A DNA stretch of 64,000 bases, from NCBI RefSeq assembly GCF_017349295.1, contig NZ_JAFMPK010000047.1:186001-250000 (forward strand). The letters run 5' to 3'. Below are positions 60,242 through 64,000 of the stretch, piece after piece. Within the stretch, counting starts at the first letter, position 1; each line of letters starts with the position of its first letter. A model generated the notes under the pieces. That model searched no databases. It had not been told where the DNA came from and saw nothing but the letters and a program-made list of their open reading frames with translations. The translations under genes were made by a program, and so were the position numbers. The DNA comes from Myceligenerans salitolerans. Its GTDB lineage: Bacteria; Actinomycetota; Actinomycetes; Actinomycetales; Cellulomonadaceae.

Positions 60242-61021
60242 ATGAGCGATGAGCGCCCCGCCACCTCTGACGAGAGCGACGCCACGGAGCACGACAATGC
60301 CGACGACGGCCGCATCGAGCGTCTGCGCGAGCTCTTGACCGCCCCGATCAAGATCCCCGAGTCCGAGAGCGGCGACCGCGCCGGCGAGACGCCCACCGAC
60401 CCCGAGGACTACCCGGCGCCGTCCGTGGACATCCCGCCGCACGTCCGCGCCGCGGCCGAGGCCGCCGCGCACGCCGGCGACGACGAACCTCGCCGCACCA
60501 GGACCGGCAAGAAGCGGCGCACCTGGGCCGACGCGTTCCTGGACACCGGCAAGCGGGACCTGTCGGCCGCCGGCGACGACGCCGCCGCCCAGCTCCTGAC
60601 CCGGCTCGACGAGCTCGACCGGCGCACCGGTGAGGACATCGGGCACGCCCGGGCGCGCGCCGAGGCGGCCGCCGAGGCCGCCGAGGCGGCACGCCAGGGC
60701 CTGGAGGAGACCCGCACCGCCACCCGTGAGGCCCAGGAGGCGGTCACCGCACGCGTCGACGGTGTCGAGCAACGGGTCGCCGCCGCCGGCCGGTCGGCCG
60801 AGGCCACCGACGAGAAGGTCGCCGGACTGCGGGAGACCGCCGACGCGCAGCGGGAGGAGATCGCCCGCCTGGCCGCGTCGCTGGCCGAGACGCAGAGTTC
60901 CGCCGTGGCGGCACGCGAGCAGGCGGCCGCCACGGCGAGGAAGGCGGCCACGGCAACGGTCGTCGCCGCGGTCGCCGTCGTCCTGGCGGTGGCGGCCCTG
61001 GCGGCGGCGTTCGCGCTCTGA
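60242..61021 (+). CDS. Coiled-coil tail-anchored membrane protein, copy 1
   Basis: This 259-residue protein has an acidic disordered N-terminus (DERPATSDESDATEHDNADD), a basic patch (RRTRTGKKRRTWADAF), a long Ala/Glu/Arg-rich coiled coil (about 115-235) and a C-terminal membrane helix (ATATVVAAVAVVLAVAALAA). The topology resembles tail-anchored scaffolds of Wag31/DivIVA-like appearance, but no family motif is present. ATG at 60242 follows TACGTT by 6 bp, so a leaderless mRNA is likely. It is similar in layout to the next gene. I do not recognise a function. Confidence 0.7.
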   Translation: MSDERPATSDESDATEHDNADDGRIERLRELLTAPIKIPESESGDRAGETPTDPEDYPAPSVDIPPHVRAAAEAAAHAGDDEPRRTRTGKKRRTWADAFLDTGKRDLSAAGDDAAAQLLTRLDELDRRTGEDIGHARARAEAAAEAAEAARQGLEETRTATREAQEAVTARVDGVEQRVAAAGRSAEATDEKVAGLRETADAQREEIARLAASLAETQSSAVAAREQAAATARKAATATVVAAVAVVLAVAALAAAFAL

Positions 61022-61103
61022 CGCCAGCCACGGCCTCACGACGGTGCCCGGCGGTGCGAACGACACGCCCTCGAACGGCGTTTCCGCTGGTACCTTCTTC
61101 GCC

Positions 61104-61682
61104 ATGGCGCCCCTCGACGACTCCCCGCGGCACGCGACGGCCCGACCCCAGCGGATGTCCTGGGATCCCCGCCCCCTCCTGGCCGACCTGAAGGCCGGGG
61201 TCCAGGCACAACTGGCCCGCACCGAGACGCCCGGGGCCGAGCTCGCCGGCGAGGCGACCGTCTCCCAGCCCACCGTCGACGCCGGCATGAGCGATCCCGC
61301 GGGCTCCGACGACGCACGAGTCGGAGGGTCGGCGATGGTGCACGCCCCCACCTCCGCCGAGAGCAAGGACCGCAAGCACCTGCGCCGCGCCGCCGAGGCC
61401 GCGGAGGCGGCCGCCGCCCATGCCGCCGGAGCGGCCTCGCAGGCGGCCATCACCGCCGAACGCGCCCGGTCCGACGCGCGGGTCGCACGCGAGGAGGCAG
61501 CAGCGGCGCACGCGGCCGCCGGGTCCGTGGTCGCCGAGCTCAGCGCGGCCCGGGAGGAGGTCACCGTGCTCCATCAGGCACTGGAGCACGTCCGGTCCCG
61601 CGCACGGCGCGACGTGCTCATCGCGTGGGTCGCCGCCGCGATCGCGCTGGCCGTGGCGACGGCCGGCCTCCTCACCGGGTGA
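61104..61682 (+). CDS. Coiled-coil tail-anchored membrane protein, copy 2
   Basis: This 192-residue protein has an N-terminal region with MSWDPRPLLADLKAGVQAQL, a coiled coil rich in Ala/Glu/Arg (about 88-160) and a C-terminal helix (VLIAWVAAAIALAVATAGLL). The same layout as the preceding gene suggests a duplicated, diverged pair. ATG at 61104 lies 7 bp after TACCTT, again a leaderless signature. It converges with thiD, with 9 bp between stops. Function unknown. Confidence 0.65.
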   Translation: MAPLDDSPRHATARPQRMSWDPRPLLADLKAGVQAQLARTETPGAELAGEATVSQPTVDAGMSDPAGSDDARVGGSAMVHAPTSAESKDRKHLRRAAEAAEAAAAHAAGAASQAAITAERARSDARVAREEAAAAHAAAGSVVAELSAAREEVTVLHQALEHVRSRARRDVLIAWVAAAIALAVATAGLLTG

Positions 61683-61691
61683 CCGGCCGGG

Positions 61692-62534
61692 CTATGCCTC
61701 CAGGGCCCGGGCCCTGACGCCGGCGGCGTCCCACAGCATGCCCAGGTGGTCCACCGGGCCGTGGCCGCCGCGGCCTCCCACCCGCAGGCTCTCCCCCCGG
61801 GCGATGGCCGCACGCAGCCACGTCGTCGCGCGCCGCAGCGCCTCGGGCCACGAACCGGTCACCACGCGCAGGGTCGCCATCGCCGAGGACAGCGAGCAGC
61901 CCGTGCCGTGCGTGCTGGTGGTCACCAGACGCGGGCCGCTGACAGCAGCCACCTCACCATGGGCCGAGACCAGGGCATCCGGCGTGTCGGACGCGAGCAG
62001 GTGACCGCCCTTGGCCAGGACCAGCACGTCGTGCACGGCCGCCACCTCGCGCGCCTGGGCAACGGCCTGCTCCCACGTGACCGCCTCCGGGCCGCCGGTG
62101 AGCACCGCGAGCTCCGGGATGTTGGGCGTGACGACGTCGGCCAGCGACAACAGGTCCCGCAACGCCGCCTCCGCGCGAGGCTCCAGCAGGCGGTCGCCGC
62201 TGGTGGCGATCATCACCGGGTCGAGCACCACGACGGGCGGACGGACGCGCTCCAGCCACGCGCCGACGACGTCGGCCGCGCGGGCCGTGCCCAGCATCCC
62301 GATCTTGACCGCGTCGATGTCGATGTCGTCACTGACCGCGTCCAGCTGCTGCGCGACGAACGCCGCCGGTGGCGCGTGGACGGCCTGCACCCCGTGGGTG
62401 TTCTGCGCCGTCAGGGCCGTGATCACGGCCATCCCGTAACCGCCGTGGGCCGCGATCGACTTCAGGTCCGCCTGGACCCCCGCGCCACCCGACGGGTCCG
62501 AGCCGGCGATGGACAGCACACGCGGGACGCTCAT
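61692..62534 (-). CDS. thiD: Hydroxymethylpyrimidine/phosphomethylpyrimidine kinase
   Basis: This 280-residue ribokinase-fold enzyme phosphorylates HMP and HMP-P in thiamine biosynthesis. Visible are the N-terminal VLSIAGSDPSGGAGVQADLK, TALTAQNTHGV, VKIGMLGTARAADVV, VVLDPVMIATSGDRLL, TPNIPELAVLTG and the anion-hole motif STHGTGCSLSSA. Length is normal. The minus-strand TPP riboswitch about 70 bp upstream shows that thiamine pyrophosphate represses it. It stands alone, without other thi genes in the window. Confidence 0.95.
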   Translation of the reverse strand: MSVPRVLSIAGSDPSGGAGVQADLKSIAAHGGYGMAVITALTAQNTHGVQAVHAPPAAFVAQQLDAVSDDIDIDAVKIGMLGTARAADVVGAWLERVRPPVVVLDPVMIATSGDRLLEPRAEAALRDLLSLADVVTPNIPELAVLTGGPEAVTWEQAVAQAREVAAVHDVLVLAKGGHLLASDTPDALVSAHGEVAAVSGPRLVTTSTHGTGCSLSSAMATLRVVTGSWPEALRRATTWLRAAIARGESLRVGGRGGHGPVDHLGMLWDAAGVRARALEA

Positions 62535-62602
62535 GGCGTCACCGCCGTGGTCACCGCCGTCGCGGCGGTTCCCGGACGATCCTCGGTTCTGCGCATCTCG
62601 AC

Positions 62603-62678
62603 ATTCCCTTCGCCGGCACTACCTGGATCAGGTTCGACGGGTGTGTTCTCAGCTGCCACGAAGGCGGCACCCCGTGTC
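62603..62678 (-). ncRNA. TPP riboswitch upstream of thiD
   Basis: Reading the minus strand, the THI-element consensus is clear: GGGGTGCC, then CTGAGA after the P3 stem (GCCTTCGTGGC), the ACCCGT, GAACCTGATCCAGGTAGTGCC helix-junction block in two parts, and the closing GGCGAAGGGAA. These are the pyrimidine- and pyrophosphate-sensing elements. About 70 nt separate it from the thiD ATG, enough for an anti-RBS or terminator switch. Confidence 0.93.
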
Positions 62679-62691
62679 GATTTCTTTCTCA

Positions 62692-62721
62692 GTTTACGCA
62701 GCGTACGACTGGTTTGTCGAG
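62692..62721 (-). promoter_or_regulatory. Predicted thiD promoter
   Basis: TCGACA (62721-62716) and TAAACT (62697-62692) on the minus strand are 18 bp apart, placing the transcript start just before the riboswitch. Good fit to sigma-70-type consensus. Confidence 0.6.
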
Positions 62722-62799
62722 AAAAGTCCGGCTCGGCGGGGTGTACGATCCGTCACACCCCGGTCAAGTGTGCACCAGGAACCGGCAAGGCCGGCGCGG

Positions 62800-63651
62800 T
62801 CACGCGCCGGCCCGGGCGAGGACCGCGCGGGCGTGACGCAGGACGGGCTCGTCCACCATCACTCCCTCCACGGTGAACACCCCGGTCCCACCTCCGGCCT
62901 CGTGGTCCGCCGCCGCCGCGAGAATCGCCTCGGCGCGAGCCACCTCCCGATCCGAGGGCGCGTACGCGTCCCGGATGACCGCGACATGCCGCGGATGGAT
63001 GCACGCCGTGGCCGCGAACCCCGAGGCGGCCGCGTCGACCGCCTCCGCCCGCAGCCCCTCCAGGTCGTCGATGTCCAGGTGCACCGCGTCGATCGCCGCC
63101 TTGCCTGCCGCGCCCGCGGCCAGCAGGACCGTCGCGCGGGCCTGCCGGGCCACGTCCCGGTACGCCCCGGGCGTGCGCTCGTCCGGTCCGAACCTGCTCG
63201 CCGTACCACCGAGAGAGGCGACCAGGTCCTCCGCCCCCCACATGAGCGCGACGACGTCGTCCCGCCGGGCCAGTGCCGCCGCGTCCGCCACGCCCGCCGC
63301 CGTCTCGCACAGCGCGACGACGTCGAGCCCGGCCGGCACGGGCAGGCTCGCGTCCGCCTTCGCGACCATGACCGTGCGCAGCGGTGTCGCCCGCACCGCG
63401 GCGAGGTCCAGGTCGTGGTCCGGCGTCCCCGGCGGGCTGACGCGCACGATCGTGCGCTCGGGCGCGAGGACCCCGCCGTCGGCTCCGCCGTGGGAGGCCG
63501 CCGCGACGAGGGCCTCACGCGCCGCGGGGCGGGCCCCGGGCGCGACGGCGTCCTCCAGATCGAGGATGACGCCGTCGGCCCGGGACGCGGCCTTGGCGAA
63601 CCGGTCCGGCCGGTCCGCCGGGCAGAACAGGAGCGCGGGTCCCGGGATCAC
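62800..63651 (-). CDS. HpcH/HpaI-CitE-like CoA ester lyase
   Basis: This 283-residue TIM-barrel protein has PGPALLFCPADRPDRFAKAA, the metal-binding DGVILDLEDAVAPGAR, ERTIVRVSPPGTPDHDLDL, LMWGAEDLVASLGG and FAATACIHPRHVAVI, as in CitE/malyl-CoA lyase-like proteins. It probably cleaves or condenses a beta-hydroxyacyl-CoA. GTG at 63651 overlaps the stop of the MaoC gene (GTGA); a GTG 3 bp earlier is also possible. Such MaoC-CitE pairs handle C4/C5 mesaconyl or methylmalyl CoA esters. Confidence 0.88.
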   Translation of the reverse strand: MIPGPALLFCPADRPDRFAKAASRADGVILDLEDAVAPGARPAAREALVAAASHGGADGGVLAPERTIVRVSPPGTPDHDLDLAAVRATPLRTVMVAKADASLPVPAGLDVVALCETAAGVADAAALARRDDVVALMWGAEDLVASLGGTASRFGPDERTPGAYRDVARQARATVLLAAGAAGKAAIDAVHLDIDDLEGLRAEAVDAAASGFAATACIHPRHVAVIRDAYAPSDREVARAEAILAAAADHEAGGGTGVFTVEGVMVDEPVLRHARAVLARAGA

Positions 63652-64000
63652 CACTGACCCTCCGCATCCGGCACGCCGCCCGGCCCTCCGGGCCCGGCCG
63701 GCGCCTCCGCCGCCTCGTGCGCCGCGCGCGTCCAGAACAGTCCGTTGCGCACCGCCCGTGCCACGACGACGTCGTCCTGGTTGCGGCCCACGTGCTCCAG
63801 GGTCACGACCCCCTGCCCCGGCCGGGACGCGGAGGCGCGCTTGGCCAGCACGTTCGTCTCCGCGTAGACCGTGTCGCCGTGGAACACCGGGGCCGGGAAG
63901 GTCACCTGCTCGAACCCGAGGTTGGCCACGAGCGTGCCCAGCGTGACCTGCCACGTGGACAGTCCCACCAGCGTGGACAGCGTCCACATCGAGTTCATCA
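63648..64000 (-). CDS. MaoC-like dehydratase, C-terminal part (cut by window end)
   Basis: The visible 116 or more residues match the C-terminal half of MaoC hot-dog hydratases of the mesaconyl-CoA hydratase type: NSMWTLSTLVGLSTWQVTLG, GFEQVTFPAPVFHGDTVYAE, GVVTLEHVGRNQDDVVVARA. The apparent ATG at 63998 is inside the protein; the true start lies beyond the window. A Pro/Gly/Ala-rich unconserved tail ends the protein. It is translationally coupled to the CitE-like gene. Confidence 0.82.
   Translation of the reverse strand, partial: MNSMWTLSTLVGLSTWQVTLGTLVANLGFEQVTFPAPVFHGDTVYAETNVLAKRASASRPGQGVVTLEHVGRNQDDVVVARAVRNGLFWTRAAHEAAEAPAGPGGPGGVPDAEGQW

Noticed and set aside
1-64000. tRNA, rRNA, CRISPR arrays and IS elements
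   Set aside because: No cloverleaf, rRNA core, regularly spaced repeat or transposase was recognised on either strand.

Overview
The window is high-GC actinobacterial DNA. Short intergenic gaps, GTG starts, ATGA/GTGA stop-start overlaps, a pafBC pair, an AfsR-type regulator, a leaderless-promoter signature at many genes and a DtxR-type iron box all fit the Actinomycetota. The gene content (ectoine, desferrioxamine-like siderophore, large secreted subtilases) would suit a Promicromonosporaceae or Cellulomonadaceae soil organism, but that placement is inference. No tRNA, rRNA, CRISPR array, IS element or phage module was found.

Left third (0-16 kb): an AfsR/SARP regulator; a small membrane protein downstream of pafC and pafB; a divergent six-gene operon (DUF3866, DUF4129 membrane protein, small membrane protein, MoxR ATPase, DUF58 protein, membrane protein) in which every junction is an ATGA-type overlap; then the compatible-solute genes ectA-ectB-ectC-ectD, a divergent GNAT acetyltransferase and a short, probably inactive tyrosine-recombinase-like gene.

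Centre (16-38.7 kb): housekeeping-type genes (IMPACT-family protein, M48 protease with LemA, UTP-glucose-1-phosphate uridylyltransferase, Sua5/YciO protein, threonine-dehydratase-like enzyme with divergent LysR, lipase maturation factor-like protein, DUF1851 protein). Next comes a heterodimeric ABC exporter with one degenerate ATP site, and then a tightly overlapped siderophore operon read right to left: PLP decarboxylase, N-hydroxylase, GNAT-IucA/IucC fusion, penicillin-acylase-family hydrolase, second GNAT. Its promoter overlaps a 19-bp iron box. It is a desferrioxamine-type pathway with two paralogous acyltransferases and an acylase, so the final product may be acyl-tailored.

Right third (38.9-64 kb): two secreted subtilases. 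One is a 2064-residue multidomain protein with duplicated malectin-like modules; the other has 1243 residues. Each lies beside a LuxR-type regulator. An alpha/beta hydrolase lies between them, and a perfect 46-bp palindrome lies between the second subtilase and its regulator gene. Then come an ABC-2 transporter pair, a large LuxR/AAA regulator that seems to start at CTG, two tandem coiled-coil tail-anchored proteins, a thiD gene under a TPP riboswitch, and a CitE-like lyase overlapping a MaoC-like gene cut by the window edge.
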